From an uncultured Formosa sp. (lineage in GTDB: Bacteria; Bacteroidota; Bacteroidia; Flavobacteriales; Flavobacteriaceae), in assembly GCF_947500765.1 (NCBI RefSeq), contig NZ_CANMTH010000007.1, forward strand, positions 1 to 64,000: a stretch of 64,000 nucleotides of DNA, written 5' to 3'. Below, in pieces: positions 26,569 through 37,035 of the stretch (within the stretch, counting starts at the first letter, position 1; the number at the start of each line of letters is the position of its first letter). The notes under the pieces were generated by a model. It did not search any database. It saw only the letters and a program-made list of their open reading frames with translations, and was not told where the DNA came from. A program made the translations under genes and the position numbers.

Positions 26569-27942
26569 ATGGTCTTTTTAGATAATTTATTTTCAGAATT
26601 TGCTTCTTTAGTGTGGGGGTTACCTTTATTAATCCTTTTAACCGGTGGAGGATTATATTTGTTATTGTACTCACAATGTTTACCATTTCGTTTTATTGGT
26701 CATGCCATCCAAGTTTTAAGAGGTAAGTACGACGATCCAAACGATCCTGGAGAGATTTCTCATTTTCAAGCTCTCACAACGGCGTTGTCTGCCACCGTGG
26801 GTATGGGAAATATTGCTGGGGTAGCTGTAGCTATTGCTATTGGTGGTCCGGGAGCCGTGTTCTGGATGTGGGTAAGTGCTATTATTGGTATGGCAACTAA
26901 ATTCTTTACATCGTCTTTAGCCGTAATGTATCGTGGAAAAGATAGTGAAGGCCAACTGCAAGGCGGACCAATGTATTTTATTGTAGAAGGTTTAGGAAAA
27001 AAATGGAAACCTTTAGCGGTTATGTTTAGTGTGTTTGGTTTAGTTGGTGCGTTACCCATGTTTAATGTTAACCAGTTAACTCAAGCGATTAACGATATTT
27101 TATTAGCACCAAATAATATTGAAGTCGGATTTATATCTAGCTTAATTATCGGGCTTATTTTGGTAGCAATAACGAGTGTAGTTATTTTAGGAGGAATAGA
27201 TAGAATTAGTAAGACCGCTTCAAGATTGGTTCCGGCAATGGTTGCATTATATTTTGTATTGGTTTTAATTATTCTTGCTGTTAATATTCAGGATGTGCCT
27301 AAATATATTGGATTGATTTTTTCTAATGCTTTTACCGCTCAGAATTTTAAAGGGGATAACTTTTTAGGAGGAGCTTTAGGCGGATTAATACTTTTAGGAA
27401 TTCGTAGAGCAGCATTTTCTAATGAAGCTGGAATTGGTACAGCGCCTATGGCTCATGGAGCAGCTAAAACCGCCGAACCAATTCGTGAAGGTTTAGTCGC
27501 AATGTTAGGACCAGCCATAGATACATTATTAGTGTGTACTTTAACAGCTTTAGCTATTTTAGTAACTGGTGTTTGGCAAACTTCGGATGCTAATGGGGTA
27601 AGTTTAACAGCCTCAGCTTTTGCACATGCTATTCCTGGTGTAGGTAAATATTTATTGTTACTATGTATTTTTGTTTTTAGTATTTCGTCTTTGTTTTCAT
27701 ATTCGTATTATGGTTCAAAATGTATGTCTTTTCTTTTCGGGGCAGATAAAAAACACTACTATAATTACATATATATATCGAGTATAATTTTAGGAGCAAC
27801 TACATCTTTAAATATGATGATTAACCTAATTGATGGTTTTTTTGCGTTAATGGCAATCCCAACAATGTTGGCGACATTAATTATGGCTCCTCGTGTTTTA
27901 AAACGTGTTAAAGTATATGTTGCCACACTTAAAAAAACTTAG
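26569..27942 (+). CDS. Alanine/glycine:cation symporter (AGCS family)
   Basis: 457 aa, about ten membrane helices. Family signatures include FQALTTALSATVGMGNIAGVAVAIAIGGPGAVFWMW (AGCS motif), SEGQLQGGPMYFI, and RRAAFSNEAGIGTAPMAHGAAKT. AGCS proteins import alanine or glycine with sodium or protons across the inner membrane. Start ATG 26569 gives the usual short N-terminus. No glycine riboswitch is visible upstream. Single gene. Confidence 0.93.
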   Translation: MVFLDNLFSEFASLVWGLPLLILLTGGGLYLLLYSQCLPFRFIGHAIQVLRGKYDDPNDPGEISHFQALTTALSATVGMGNIAGVAVAIAIGGPGAVFWMWVSAIIGMATKFFTSSLAVMYRGKDSEGQLQGGPMYFIVEGLGKKWKPLAVMFSVFGLVGALPMFNVNQLTQAINDILLAPNNIEVGFISSLIIGLILVAITSVVILGGIDRISKTASRLVPAMVALYFVLVLIILAVNIQDVPKYIGLIFSNAFTAQNFKGDNFLGGALGGLILLGIRRAAFSNEAGIGTAPMAHGAAKTAEPIREGLVAMLGPAIDTLLVCTLTALAILVTGVWQTSDANGVSLTASAFAHAIPGVGKYLLLLCIFVFSISSLFSYSYYGSKCMSFLFGADKKHYYNYIYISSIILGATTSLNMMINLIDGFFALMAIPTMLATLIMAPRVLKRVKVYVATLKKT

Positions 27943-27992
27943 GTCGTTTTAAGTTACTCCTATAATTATGTGTTCAGAGTTTATGTAGAATA

Positions 27993-28457
27993 TTAATTAT
28001 CTTCTTCAGGTTTTATAATGCCTGATTCATATTTTTCCATAAGTCTCTTTTGTTCAGCAATCATTTGTTTTCTTAAATCATCAATATTTACAAAGTCTTT
28101 TTTAAAGTGACTTTCAAAAAAATCGTCGTTAAAAAAATGTTTGCTAAATAAAGAATCTTGAGTAAATATATCTTCAAATTCTTGATGATTTAAATCTGAA
28201 AAATCATTAAAGAATTTAGATCTAAAACGTTGCATTAAACGGTCTTGCTCTTTCAGAGATAAATTCTTAATAGTATCATGAGAAGACCAAGAGTAAATAC
28301 TATCGTATTTAATTAAATTGCCATTATTATCAAATTCTTTATCTACTTTCCAAGTTCCTTTTGGAATTTTTGCTTCGTTATTTTCTGCTTTATCATTTTG
28401 TCCGTTACAGCTTATCGCTAATAATGCGACTAATGTTATTAATACATATTTTTTCAT
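27993..28457 (-). CDS. Hypothetical lipoprotein downstream of hsp20
   Basis: The ATG at 28455-28457 gives MKKYVLITLVALLAISC, a good lipoprotein signal with Cys17, and is preferred over the upstream Met at 28505, which falls in a hairpin. The mature 137 residues contain KGTWKVDKEFDNNGNLIKYDSIYSW and a charged helical tail (KDFVNIDDLRKQMIAEQKRLMEKYE). No family recognised. It lies 80 bp downstream of hsp20 on the same strand. Confidence 0.7.
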   Translation of the reverse strand: MKKYVLITLVALLAISCNGQNDKAENNEAKIPKGTWKVDKEFDNNGNLIKYDSIYSWSSHDTIKNLSLKEQDRLMQRFRSKFFNDFSDLNHQEFEDIFTQDSLFSKHFFNDDFFESHFKKDFVNIDDLRKQMIAEQKRLMEKYESGIIKPEEDN

Positions 28458-28476
28458 GATTTTATATTTATAATTA

Positions 28477-28503
28477 GATGAGGCTGAAATAATCAGCCTC
28501 ATC
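28477..28503 (-). other. Strong hairpin between hsp20 and the lipoprotein gene
   Basis: Perfect 11-bp stem GATGAGGCTGA/TCAGCCTCATC (28477-28487 with 28493-28503) with a 5-nt loop. On the minus strand no proper T-run follows (TAATTATAA), so it is a weak terminator at best. It may attenuate, or act as a processing or stability element between the two genes. Confidence 0.6.
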
Positions 28504-28537
28504 ATTAATAATAGATTAAAAAAAATAATGTGTAGAA

Positions 28538-29014
28538 CTAAGAGATTTCAATAGTTCTTGCAGGTTTTTGTTTGGCTTCTTCTTTTTTAGGTAAAAGAAT
28601 GTCTAAAATTCCATCATTATATTTAGCATTAATTTTATCTGCGTCTACACTTTCAGGTAAACTAAAGGATCTTTTAAATGAAGAATAACCAAATTCTCTA
28701 CGAGTGTAATTGTCTTCTTTGTGTTCTTTTTCTTGTTCTGTTTTTGTAGAAATAGATAACATTTGATTGTTAAGGTCTATGTGAAAATCAGATTTTTTAA
28801 GACCAGGAACAGCCATTTCTACAATGAAAGCATCTGCAGTTTCTTTAATGTTTACTTTTGGTAAAGTTATTCCAGTATTAAAATTAGATGTAAATACTGA
28901 AGGTAGATCTCTGTTAAAAATGTCGTCTAACCAACTAGACAACGTAGGAACGTTTTCATTTGAATTGGTGTTTGCTAAATTTCCGTTTTTAGGAACACTA
29001 ACTAAATTGCTCAT
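28538..29014 (-). CDS. Hsp20/alpha-crystallin small heat-shock protein
   Basis: 158 aa. ATP-independent chaperone holding unfolded protein. The alpha-crystallin domain runs from PKVNIKETADAFIVEMAVPGLKKSDF to YNDGILDILLPKKEE; the VEMAVPGLKKSDFHI and LPESVDADKINAKYNDGIL stretches are diagnostic. The internal ATG at 29012-29014 (MSNLVSVPKN) is preferred over the upstream Met at 29038 because that extension is unconserved. A 16-bp palindrome lies upstream at 29040-29055. Confidence 0.93.
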   Translation of the reverse strand: MSNLVSVPKNGNLANTNSNENVPTLSSWLDDIFNRDLPSVFTSNFNTGITLPKVNIKETADAFIVEMAVPGLKKSDFHIDLNNQMLSISTKTEQEKEHKEDNYTRREFGYSSFKRSFSLPESVDADKINAKYNDGILDILLPKKEEAKQKPARTIEIS

Positions 29015-29415
29015 AATACAAAATTTTAAATTAAACAATATTTCAAATTTGAAATCAATTAAGACTTCTGTAGCTTTATAAACAAATTAAATACCAAAGT
29101 ACATCATATGTATATTAAGCTATTTTGTGATGTTATTTTGTCATAAATTATGAAAAATTGTCGTTTTTAAACCTTTGTAAAATGACAAGATTACATTTGA
29201 ATTTCAAAAAAATATATGTTGAATTTATAACGTTGTAAATGCTATTAAAAAAGGTAGTGGTAAAAGGTATGTGTTTAGTATTTGTATGGATGTTTTAATT
29301 ATTTGTAGTTAAAATTATGTTATCGGTAGAAAAAAGTTACATATTCTGTTAAATTTTTATAATTTAGAAGAGTGTTGTGAAACTATCAAATTAACTACTA
29401 AAACCATATCGTACA
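29015..29415. other. 401-bp divergent intergenic region, hsp20 / acs
   Basis: AT-rich. It holds a perfect 16-bp palindrome at 29040-29055 close to the hsp20 start and a TACATTTG box at 29192-29199 that could drive acs, with a TTG at 29175-29177 (spacing short, 14 nt). The remaining 200 bases before acs show no clear element or ORF. Confidence 0.4.
29040..29055. promoter_or_regulatory. Palindrome upstream of hsp20, possible operator or leader hairpin
   Basis: ATTTCAAATTTGAAAT reads the same on both strands over 16 bp, 26 bases before the hsp20 start. It could be a repressor site or a short RNA hairpin. The sequence is AT-only in its centre, so chance occurrence is possible. Confidence 0.35.
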
Positions 29416-31323
29416 ATGAGTAATTATCACATAAAGCATTTAGAAGAATATTATCAAGTATATAGAAAATCTGTTAGGGAGCCTGAGAATTTTTGGGCAG
29501 AAGTTGCAGAAGAACATTTTATGTGGAGAAAACGCTGGGATAACGTCTTAAGTTGGGATTTTAAAAAACCTGAAATAAAATGGTTTGAAGGCGCTCAATT
29601 AAACATTACTGAAAATTGTATCGATAGGCATTTAAGAACTAAAGGCGATCATACAGCTATTATTTTTGAACCGAATAATCCAGATGAAACAGCTGAACAT
29701 ATTACGTATCAGCAATTACACGATCGCGTTTGCCAAATGGCAAATGTAATGAAGGATAAAGGTGTTAAAAAAGGCGATCGTGTGTGTATTTATCTACCTA
29801 TGATTCCAGAATTGGCAATTTCATTATTAGCATGTGCAAGAATAGGAGCAATTCATTCTGTAGTATTTGCGGGGTTTTCTTCTAAAGCCTTAGCGTCTCG
29901 TATAAACGATAGTGCATGTAAAATGGTAATTACTTCCGACGGTTCTTACCGTGGTTCTAAAACTATAGATTTAAAAAGTATTGTAGATGGCGGATTAGAA
30001 TCTTGCCCTACTGTAGAAAATGTTTTGGTTGTAAACAGAATCAATTCTGATATTACTATGAAGGAAGGTCGCGACTTATGGTTGCAGCCGTTATTAGATG
30101 CTGCGTCTGCGGTTTGCGAACCAGAGATTATGAATGCTGAAGATCCTTTATTTATTTTATATACCTCAGGATCTACAGGTAAGCCTAAAGGGATGGTTCA
30201 TACCACCGGAGGTTATATGGTGTATACTGCTTATACCTTTAAAAACGTATTTCAGTATAAAGATGGCGATGTGTACTGGTGTACTGCAGATATTGGTTGG
30301 ATTACAGGACATAGTTATATTGTATATGGGCCATTAGCTAATGGAGCTACTACGGTAATGTTTGAAGGTGTACCTCAATATCCAGATTTTGGACGTTTCT
30401 GGCAAATTGTTGAAAAGCATAAAGTGAATCAGTTTTATACAGCACCAACAGCAATTCGTGCATTAGCTAAACAAAATATATCCTTTTTAGAAAATTACGA
30501 CTTATCATCATTAAAAGTTCTGGGTTCTGTAGGAGAGCCAATAAATGAAGAAGCATGGCACTGGTATAATGATAACGTAGGAAAACATAAAAGCCCGATT
30601 GTAGATACGTGGTGGCAAACAGAAACAGGAGGCATCATGATTACTCCAATTCCGTATGTAACGCCAACAAAACCAACGTATGCAACTTTGCCCTTTCCAG
30701 GAATTCAACCCGCATTAATGGATGAAAGTGGAAATGTAATTAAAGGAAACCAAGTAGATGGACGTTTATGTATTAAATTTCCATGGCCATCTATAGCTCG
30801 AACCATTTGGGGAAATCATGAACGTTATAAAGAGACGTACTTCTCTGCTTACGAGAATATGTATTTTACGGGAGATGGTGCTTTAAGAGATGAGGTTGGA
30901 TATTACAGAATTACTGGTCGTGTAGATGATGTTATTATTGTATCTGGACATAATTTAGGAACAGCACCTATTGAAGATGCTATTAATGAACACCCAGCAG
31001 TTGCAGAATCTGCTATTGTTGGATTTCCACATGACGTAAAAGGAAACGCGCTTTATGGTTATGTTATGTTAAAAGAAACAGGTGAATCCAGAGATCAGAA
31101 TAATTTAAGAAACGAGATTAATCAATTAATAAAAGATAGAGTAGGAGCCATTGCCAAATTAGATAAAATTCAATTTACAGATGGTTTACCTAAAACACGT
31201 TCAGGTAAAATTATGCGTCGTATTTTAAGAAAAATTGCGAGTAAAGATTTTAGTAATTTAGGAGATACAAGTACATTGCTAAATCCAGAATGTGTTCAAG
31301 TTATTATAGATGAGAGTCTATAA
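29416..31323 (+). CDS. acs: Acetyl-CoA synthetase
   Basis: 635 aa. Adenylate-forming enzyme converting acetate, ATP and CoA to acetyl-CoA. ACS N-terminal domain first, then the P-loop FILYTSGSTGKPKGMVHT, WWQTETGG and the YRITGRVDDVIIVSGH hinge. LPKTRSGKIMRR carries catalytic Lys598, the usual acetylation target. Full family length, intact. It is preceded by a 400-bp spacer and followed by a strong terminator. Confidence 0.97.
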   Translation: MSNYHIKHLEEYYQVYRKSVREPENFWAEVAEEHFMWRKRWDNVLSWDFKKPEIKWFEGAQLNITENCIDRHLRTKGDHTAIIFEPNNPDETAEHITYQQLHDRVCQMANVMKDKGVKKGDRVCIYLPMIPELAISLLACARIGAIHSVVFAGFSSKALASRINDSACKMVITSDGSYRGSKTIDLKSIVDGGLESCPTVENVLVVNRINSDITMKEGRDLWLQPLLDAASAVCEPEIMNAEDPLFILYTSGSTGKPKGMVHTTGGYMVYTAYTFKNVFQYKDGDVYWCTADIGWITGHSYIVYGPLANGATTVMFEGVPQYPDFGRFWQIVEKHKVNQFYTAPTAIRALAKQNISFLENYDLSSLKVLGSVGEPINEEAWHWYNDNVGKHKSPIVDTWWQTETGGIMITPIPYVTPTKPTYATLPFPGIQPALMDESGNVIKGNQVDGRLCIKFPWPSIARTIWGNHERYKETYFSAYENMYFTGDGALRDEVGYYRITGRVDDVIIVSGHNLGTAPIEDAINEHPAVAESAIVGFPHDVKGNALYGYVMLKETGESRDQNNLRNEINQLIKDRVGAIAKLDKIQFTDGLPKTRSGKIMRRILRKIASKDFSNLGDTSTLLNPECVQVIIDESL

Positions 31324-31342
31324 ATAAGTAGTGTTTAGAGCA

Positions 31343-31376
31343 AAAAAAATCCCGATATAAGATCGGGATTTTTTTA
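31343..31376. terminator. Bidirectional terminator acs / fahA
   Basis: Stem ATCCCGAT/ATCGGGAT (31349-31356 with 31362-31369), with an A-run upstream and a seven-T run downstream. Confidence 0.9.
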
Positions 31377-31382
31377 TAACTT

Positions 31383-32672
31383 TTATTTTTTGTTAGGTTT
31401 AAATATTGGAAGTAATTCGTTTTTAACTTCTCCAAAACCAATTCTAGTTCCATCATTTTCACAATATCCACGCATAATAACAGTATCATTATCGTTTATA
31501 TAGGTGCGTTCTGTACCATCTTTTAAAGTTAGTGTTTTGGAACCTCTCCAAGTTAATTCTAACATTGAACCTAAAGATTCTGGTGTAGGACCAGAAAGTG
31601 TTCCACTACCCATTAAATCGCCAGAGTTTACAGGACATCCGTTAATTGTATGGTGTGCTAATTGTTGAGACATATTCCAATACATATGTTTAAAATTAGA
31701 ACGGCACACAATTGTTTCTTTTGCAGTTTTAGGCTGAATTGCTACTTCTAAATTAATATCGAAACTCTTTTTTCCTTTAGTTCTTAAATAAGGCATTTGC
31801 TCTTTAATAGGCTTAGGTCCTTGTACTCTAAAAGGCTCTAAAGCATCTAAAGTAACAATCCAAGGTGACATAGACGATGCAAAGTTTTTAGATAAAAATG
31901 GACCGAAAGGTACAAACTCCCAACTCTGAATATCTCTTGCGCTCCAATCGTTAAATAACACTAATCCAAAAATATACTCTTCAGCTTCATTTACAGGAAT
32001 AGGTTCTCCAAAATCGTTAGCATCTGTAGTGATAAAAGCCATTTCTAGTTCAAAATCTACAAATTTAGAAGGTCCAAAAACAGGCTCCTCTACATCTGGA
32101 GGTAATGTTTGTCCTTGTGGTCTATGTATAGGGATTCCTGAAGGAATTATAGACGAGCTTCTTCCGTGGTAACCAATAGGAATATGTAACCAGTTTGGTA
32201 ACAAGGCATGTTCTTCGTCTCTAAAAAGTGTTCCTACATTAGAAGCGTGTTCTATACTAGAGTAAAAATCGGTGTAATCTCCAATTTGTATAGGTAATTG
32301 CATTTCAATTTCATCTAAACGAAATAATACAATTTCCTTATGTTGTTTATTATTCTTTAAAGTATCGTTATCAGCATCAAAAATATCAGCAATTTTATTA
32401 CGAACGGCACGCCAAGTTTTTCTACCATCAGCAATAAAATCGTTTAAAGTATCTTGAAGAAAGATATCATCTGTTAAAGGAATATCGCTGAAATAACCTA
32501 ATTGATGCAAAGCACCAAGGTCGATCGCTGTATCTCCAATTCGAGTTCCTATGGTAATAATGTCGTCTCGGGTAAGAAATACACCGAAAGGAATATTTTG
32601 TATAGGGAAATCCGAATTTTTATCGACATGCAGCCATGTCTTACGATCTGGATTGTTGGCTGATATTTGCAT
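31383..32672 (-). CDS. fahA: Fumarylacetoacetase
   Basis: 429 aa, last step of tyrosine/phenylalanine breakdown: fumarylacetoacetate to fumarate and acetoacetate. Typical N-terminal domain [13 protein letters not shown], then the FAH domain with [35 protein letters not shown] (metal ligands Asp-Glu), [27 protein letters not shown] and [19 protein letters not shown]. Stop of fahA is next to the acs terminator; its start is divergent from glyA with 111 bp between. No homogentisate dioxygenase gene is adjacent. Confidence 0.95.
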   Translation of the reverse strand: MQISANNPDRKTWLHVDKNSDFPIQNIPFGVFLTRDDIITIGTRIGDTAIDLGALHQLGYFSDIPLTDDIFLQDTLNDFIADGRKTWRAVRNKIADIFDADNDTLKNNKQHKEIVLFRLDEIEMQLPIQIGDYTDFYSSIEHASNVGTLFRDEEHALLPNWLHIPIGYHGRSSSIIPSGIPIHRPQGQTLPPDVEEPVFGPSKFVDFELEMAFITTDANDFGEPIPVNEAEEYIFGLVLFNDWSARDIQSWEFVPFGPFLSKNFASSMSPWIVTLDALEPFRVQGPKPIKEQMPYLRTKGKKSFDINLEVAIQPKTAKETIVCRSNFKHMYWNMSQQLAHHTINGCPVNSGDLMGSGTLSGPTPESLGSMLELTWRGSKTLTLKDGTERTYINDNDTVIMRGYCENDGTRIGFGEVKNELLPIFKPNKK

Positions 32673-32783
32673 AATATAATTGTTAATTGTTTGTTTAATA
32701 AATTCTATTCAAATATATGTTTTTTGATGTATTTAACTAATCTATTTGTTATTTTTGAGGAATTTTTAACGATAATTATAATG

Positions 32784-34058
32784 ATGCAACGCGACGAACA
32801 AATTTTTGAATTAATAGAAGCAGAGAAACAACGCCAGTTACATGGTTTAGAGTTAATTGCTTCAGAAAACTTTGTCAGTGACCAAGTAATGGAAGCTGCA
32901 GGTTCTGTTTTAACTAATAAATATGCTGAAGGCTATCCTGGAAAACGCTACTACGGTGGTTGTGAGGTTGTTGATGAAGTAGAGCAAATCGCGATTGATC
33001 GTGCGAAAGCACTTTTTGGAGCGGCTTATGTAAATGTACAGCCACACTCTGGAAGTCAAGCGAACACAGCTGTTTTTGCAGCCTGTTTAAAACCTGGTGA
33101 TAAAATCTTAGGTTTCGATTTATCTCACGGTGGACACTTAACTCATGGGTCTCCAGTAAACTTTTCAGGTAAATTATACAACCCTTCGTTTTATGGTGTA
33201 GACCAAGAAACAGGAGTTTTAAATTACGATAAAATTCAAGAGGTCGCTACTAAAGAGCAACCAAAATTAATTATTGCTGGTGCTTCAGCGTATTCACGTG
33301 ATATCGATTTTAAACGTTTCCGTGTTATAGCAGATAGTGTTGGTGCAATTTTAATGGCAGATATTTCACACCCTGCAGGATTAATTGCTAAAGGAATTTT
33401 AAACGATCCAATTCCTCATTGTCATGTTGTAACAACAACTACACATAAAACATTAAGAGGTCCTAGAGGAGGAATGATTATGATGGGTGAAGATTTTGAT
33501 AACCCATTTGGAATTACACTTAAAAATGGAAACAAAAGAAAAATGTCTTCTTTATTCGATTCTGCTGTATTCCCAGGAAACCAAGGAGGACCTTTAGAGC
33601 ATATTATTGCCGCTAAAGCGATTGCTTTTGGTGAAGCGCTAACAGACGATTACCTTACTTATATGTTACAAGTAAAGAAAAATGCTTCGGCAATGGCTGA
33701 TGCATTTGTAGCAAAGGGGTATAATATTATTTCTGGTGGAACAGATAACCATATGATGCTTATTGATTTAAGAAATAAAAATGTGTCAGGAAAACAAGCA
33801 GAAGAAGCTTTGGTTTTAGCAGAGATTACTGTAAATAAAAACATGGTACCTTTTGATGATAAATCTCCATTTGTAACCTCAGGTATCCGTATCGGTGCTG
33901 CTGCTGTTACTACAAGAGGTTTAAAAGAAAGTGACATGCAAACTATTGTAGACTTGGTTGATGAAGTAATTATGAACTTAGAAGATGAATCTGTTTTAAA
34001 AGCGGTTGCTACTAAAGTAAATGCACTTATGGCAGATAGACCATTGTTTGTATCTTAA
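32784..34058 (+). CDS. glyA: Serine hydroxymethyltransferase
   Basis: 424 aa. PLP enzyme interconverting serine and glycine with tetrahydrofolate. [24 protein letters not shown], and [16 protein letters not shown] with Schiff-base Lys222. The open frame extends 39 codons upstream to 32667, overlapping fahA, but that leader is unlike SHMT; the family begins [11 protein letters not shown] 32784 is chosen, and the adjacent ATG at 32781 is equally possible. Terminator follows. Confidence 0.97.
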   Translation: MQRDEQIFELIEAEKQRQLHGLELIASENFVSDQVMEAAGSVLTNKYAEGYPGKRYYGGCEVVDEVEQIAIDRAKALFGAAYVNVQPHSGSQANTAVFAACLKPGDKILGFDLSHGGHLTHGSPVNFSGKLYNPSFYGVDQETGVLNYDKIQEVATKEQPKLIIAGASAYSRDIDFKRFRVIADSVGAILMADISHPAGLIAKGILNDPIPHCHVVTTTTHKTLRGPRGGMIMMGEDFDNPFGITLKNGNKRKMSSLFDSAVFPGNQGGPLEHIIAAKAIAFGEALTDDYLTYMLQVKKNASAMADAFVAKGYNIISGGTDNHMMLIDLRNKNVSGKQAEEALVLAEITVNKNMVPFDDKSPFVTSGIRIGAAAVTTRGLKESDMQTIVDLVDEVIMNLEDESVLKAVATKVNALMADRPLFVS

Positions 34059-34080
34059 TAAAAATATATAGATAAAAATA

Positions 34081-34111
34081 AAAGGCTGCCAATTGGCAGC
34101 CTTTTATTTTT
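34081..34111. terminator. Bidirectional terminator glyA / BtuG-like gene
   Basis: 10-bp stem AAAGGCTGCC (34081-34090) pairs with 34095-34104, loop AATT, then a T run. Shared by the convergent genes. Confidence 0.9.
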
Positions 34112-34127
34112 ATGACCGATTTGGTAA

Positions 34128-35192
34128 TTAATCATTAAAATAAAACCCGTTTGGAGCGATACCTACAGTATACGTGTTTAATAACGTTCCTGTTAAAGAA
34201 TATTCGTAAGTTGTTCCTGCAGACGCAAAATCTCCAGCATCAGCAATGTAAATTGTGTCATCTTCTACAGCAAAACCATACATTGCACCGTAATCAGAAG
34301 TAGATGTGTAAGATAAGATTTCTGAAGGTGTTGTACCGTTAATGTCCATTGCATATACAGAAGTTGAATCTGTAAAATAGAAGGTGTCGTCTTCTATGTT
34401 TAATTGCTGCGGACTTGATACATAATCGGTTAATTCAATAGTATCTGTAATTGCATTTGAAGATGTACTAATTTCAAAAATGTAAGATGTACCATCGTAA
34501 TTGGTTGTTAATACATAAAGTGCATCATCTTCTTCAACAATAGAGTTCGGAGTGTTTCCTGTACCTAGGTCAATTACTGTCGTTGCATTTGTAGTTGGGT
34601 TTAAAACAGTAACTTCGTTTCCGCTACCATAATATCCATTAGCAAAATAAATCATATCATCTTCTTCAATCACTTTGTTTGCGTTTTCCATTGCAAAAGT
34701 GCTTGTAGAATAATCAGATAAATCTATAATAGTGACAAAGTCATCTTCAGCTCCTAAAGTATATCCTGCAGAATTTGTTACATAGGCTTTTTCGTTAGCT
34801 ATTGCACCATATCTTGGGTTGTCAAAATCTGTACTTATAGTGTTCTTATATTCAAAAGTATAACGGTCTACAACAGTAACTTGATTGGCAGAACCAGAAA
34901 TAATGTAAGCATAATTGTCATCAAAAAAGATGTTTTGTAATGCATTTCCAATATCAGAAGCACCTGGGTTTATAGTTGAGTAAACATCATTTTCAATAAT
35001 TTTATCTTCTCCAATAAAACTAATTCCTGCAGTACCTACATTTCCAAATTGTCCTTCGTTTAATACAAAGTATCCGTTATCATAATCTCCTTGCGGTATA
35101 ATTGTAGTATTATCATCATCGTCGGTGCTACATGAACTAAAGAGTGCAGCACTCGCTAAAGCAATGGCAAAAAATTTGTTTATCTGTTTCAT
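34128..35192 (-). CDS. BtuG-like cobalamin-binding beta-propeller lipoprotein (DUF5074/YncE type)
   Basis: 354 aa. Lipoprotein signal with LFSSC (Cys21) followed by an acidic STDDDDN stretch that favours surface export in this phylum. The mature chain repeats about seven beta-propeller blades, each ending in an Asp-rich turn such as NGYFVLNEGQFG, YAYIISGSANQVTVVDRYT, YVTNSAG, IYFANGYYGSG and IYIADAG. Bacteroides BtuG proteins of this build bind vitamin B12 at the cell surface and sit on BtuB. Here it is 10 bp downstream of the BtuB-like receptor under a cobalamin riboswitch, which is the basis for the call. Confidence 0.8.
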   Translation of the reverse strand: MKQINKFFAIALASAALFSSCSTDDDDNTTIIPQGDYDNGYFVLNEGQFGNVGTAGISFIGEDKIIENDVYSTINPGASDIGNALQNIFFDDNYAYIISGSANQVTVVDRYTFEYKNTISTDFDNPRYGAIANEKAYVTNSAGYTLGAEDDFVTIIDLSDYSTSTFAMENANKVIEEDDMIYFANGYYGSGNEVTVLNPTTNATTVIDLGTGNTPNSIVEEDDALYVLTTNYDGTSYIFEISTSSNAITDTIELTDYVSSPQQLNIEDDTFYFTDSTSVYAMDINGTTPSEILSYTSTSDYGAMYGFAVEDDTIYIADAGDFASAGTTYEYSLTGTLLNTYTVGIAPNGFYFND

Positions 35193-35202
35193 AGTGTAAT
35201 AA

Positions 35203-37035
35203 TTAAATATTAATGTTTAAGTAAATTGAATAATTTCTTCCTGGCATATATCTGTTAGAACCACTTTGGTAATTTCTGTTCCAAATATTGTTAATTTTTC
35301 CGCCTAAAGTAAAAGTATTATTAAAGGTATAATCTATTCCGATATTAGAGAGATGATAGGCGTCTCTCTCATATTTAGAAAGATTGTCTGTTGTGGTAAA
35401 CACATTGCCAACATACATCCATTGGTAAAATGCCGATATATCTTTAAAGCTGTATCCTAAACTAGTTGTTACCTTATTATAAGGTACGTATGTAAGTTGT
35501 TTTTTTGTTTCCTGATTTTCAGAAATGGTATACGCATACGTGCCATTTAAAGTAAACGTATGGCTGTTAACCGTTCTTGCATAGTGCAATAAGCCTTCTA
35601 AACCATAGGTAATAACATGTTCTGTATTGGTTGGTTGCCAAATATCTCCGTTAGGTAACCAACGAATCATATCGGTAATGTCGTTATAGTAAGCCGTTAC
35701 AGATAAGGTAGTGTGTTTTAATTTAAGATGATTTCCGATTTCTGCCTGATAGGATGTTTCTGGTTTTAAATCAGGGTTTCCGCTGTCTTCCCAATACAAA
35801 TCATTAAAAGTTGGAATTCTAAAATTTTTTGAGCCGTTAACAGTAATAGAGTAGGGGTTACTGACTTGAAATTGGAATCCTAAACTATATAAAAACGGAC
35901 TGTTATAATTATTTGTAATTTCTTGTCTTAATCCTAATTCGTATAAAAACCACGAATTGTATTGATGTTTAAATAATAGGTTTAAACTTCCTATATTTCT
36001 AGTTTCCTGTTCAATGCTAGACCCTTTTCCTTTATTTTGTGTGGCATCTGCAATAGCATTGATCGTGATGTTTTCTGAAGGATTATACGTAAAATCGTAT
36101 TTAGCAATGATAGAATTTACCTGGCCATGACTGTATAAGTCGGATGCTATATTCGAGAAATATTTATATTCTTCGGTTAAGTAGGCTAGTTTTAATTTTG
36201 ACGTGATTTTGTTATAAAAACCATCCCATTCAATTAAGTTTCTAGTATTAAAATCTCTGTATTTTGTAGGTGTTTCGTTAGAATTAGTTAGTGAAAAATG
36301 ACGTTCGCCATCATAGACATAACTGTATAATTTAAAAACATTATTTTTATTTAATCTATAACTAACATTAGTGTTTAAACTGGTATTGTAAAAATCACCA
36401 TTTTCGTTAAACTCATCAGAATCTACATAATCATAATCGTTATCAGAACTATTTCTACTTATTCCAATATTTGCACTTAAATTTTTAACAACAATATTGC
36501 CTTTATAATTTAATTGTAGTGTGTTATAGCTTCCTAAGCTACTATTTATCGTATTTTTAAATCCATTTGTATAATCGAACGTATTGTTTAAATGAATACT
36601 TCCGCCAATGGCACCGCTACCATAAATAACACTTCCTCCACCACTTCGTACGCTAATTGCATTAAAATCTGACGTATTTAAGGTGTTAAAATCGGTTTGT
36701 CCATTTAGCTGAGAATTAATGTTTATACCATTCCAAACTACCGCGGTTTGCTGTGCTGTAGTTCCTCTAAAAGCAGGCGAAGACACCATGCCTAATCCAT
36801 TTTCTTTAAAAAAAATAGGCGTATTATAATTTAATAAAGACGTTAATGAAGGTTGGTTTATACGAATAATACTATCAGACAAGACTAAAACCGTTTGCGA
36901 ATTACTAAAGGCTTTTAATTGCGCATCTGCTGTAATAAAAACTTCATCTAATTTCTGAATAGCATCTGTTTGCGCAGCTAGAATAGCAGGGAAACATGCA
37001 ATAAATAAAAATTGTACAATTAGTTTTTCTTTCAT
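35203..37035 (-). CDS. btuB: TonB-dependent cobalamin receptor (BtuB-like)
   Basis: 610 aa. Signal peptide MKEKLIVQFLFIACFPAILAAQ, plug domain (LDEVFITADAQL as TonB-box region, NYNTPIFFKENGLGMVSSPAFRGTTAQQTAVVWNGI, GGGSVIYGSGAIGGSIHL) and a 22-strand barrel ending YSIYLNINI. It moves cobamides across the outer membrane using TonB energy. The ATG at 37033-37035 is preferred over an upstream in-frame Met (37065) because it starts the signal peptide. A cobalamin riboswitch lies directly upstream, and the BtuG-like gene follows. The C-terminal residue Ile rather than Phe is slightly atypical. Confidence 0.9.
   Translation of the reverse strand: MKEKLIVQFLFIACFPAILAAQTDAIQKLDEVFITADAQLKAFSNSQTVLVLSDSIIRINQPSLTSLLNYNTPIFFKENGLGMVSSPAFRGTTAQQTAVVWNGININSQLNGQTDFNTLNTSDFNAISVRSGGGSVIYGSGAIGGSIHLNNTFDYTNGFKNTINSSLGSYNTLQLNYKGNIVVKNLSANIGISRNSSDNDYDYVDSDEFNENGDFYNTSLNTNVSYRLNKNNVFKLYSYVYDGERHFSLTNSNETPTKYRDFNTRNLIEWDGFYNKITSKLKLAYLTEEYKYFSNIASDLYSHGQVNSIIAKYDFTYNPSENITINAIADATQNKGKGSSIEQETRNIGSLNLLFKHQYNSWFLYELGLRQEITNNYNSPFLYSLGFQFQVSNPYSITVNGSKNFRIPTFNDLYWEDSGNPDLKPETSYQAEIGNHLKLKHTTLSVTAYYNDITDMIRWLPNGDIWQPTNTEHVITYGLEGLLHYARTVNSHTFTLNGTYAYTISENQETKKQLTYVPYNKVTTSLGYSFKDISAFYQWMYVGNVFTTTDNLSKYERDAYHLSNIGIDYTFNNTFTLGGKINNIWNRNYQSGSNRYMPGRNYSIYLNINI

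Noticed and set aside
32667..32783. 39-codon N-terminal extension of glyA overlapping fahA
   Set aside because: Hydrophobic leader unlike any SHMT; the family starts at MQRDEQIF.
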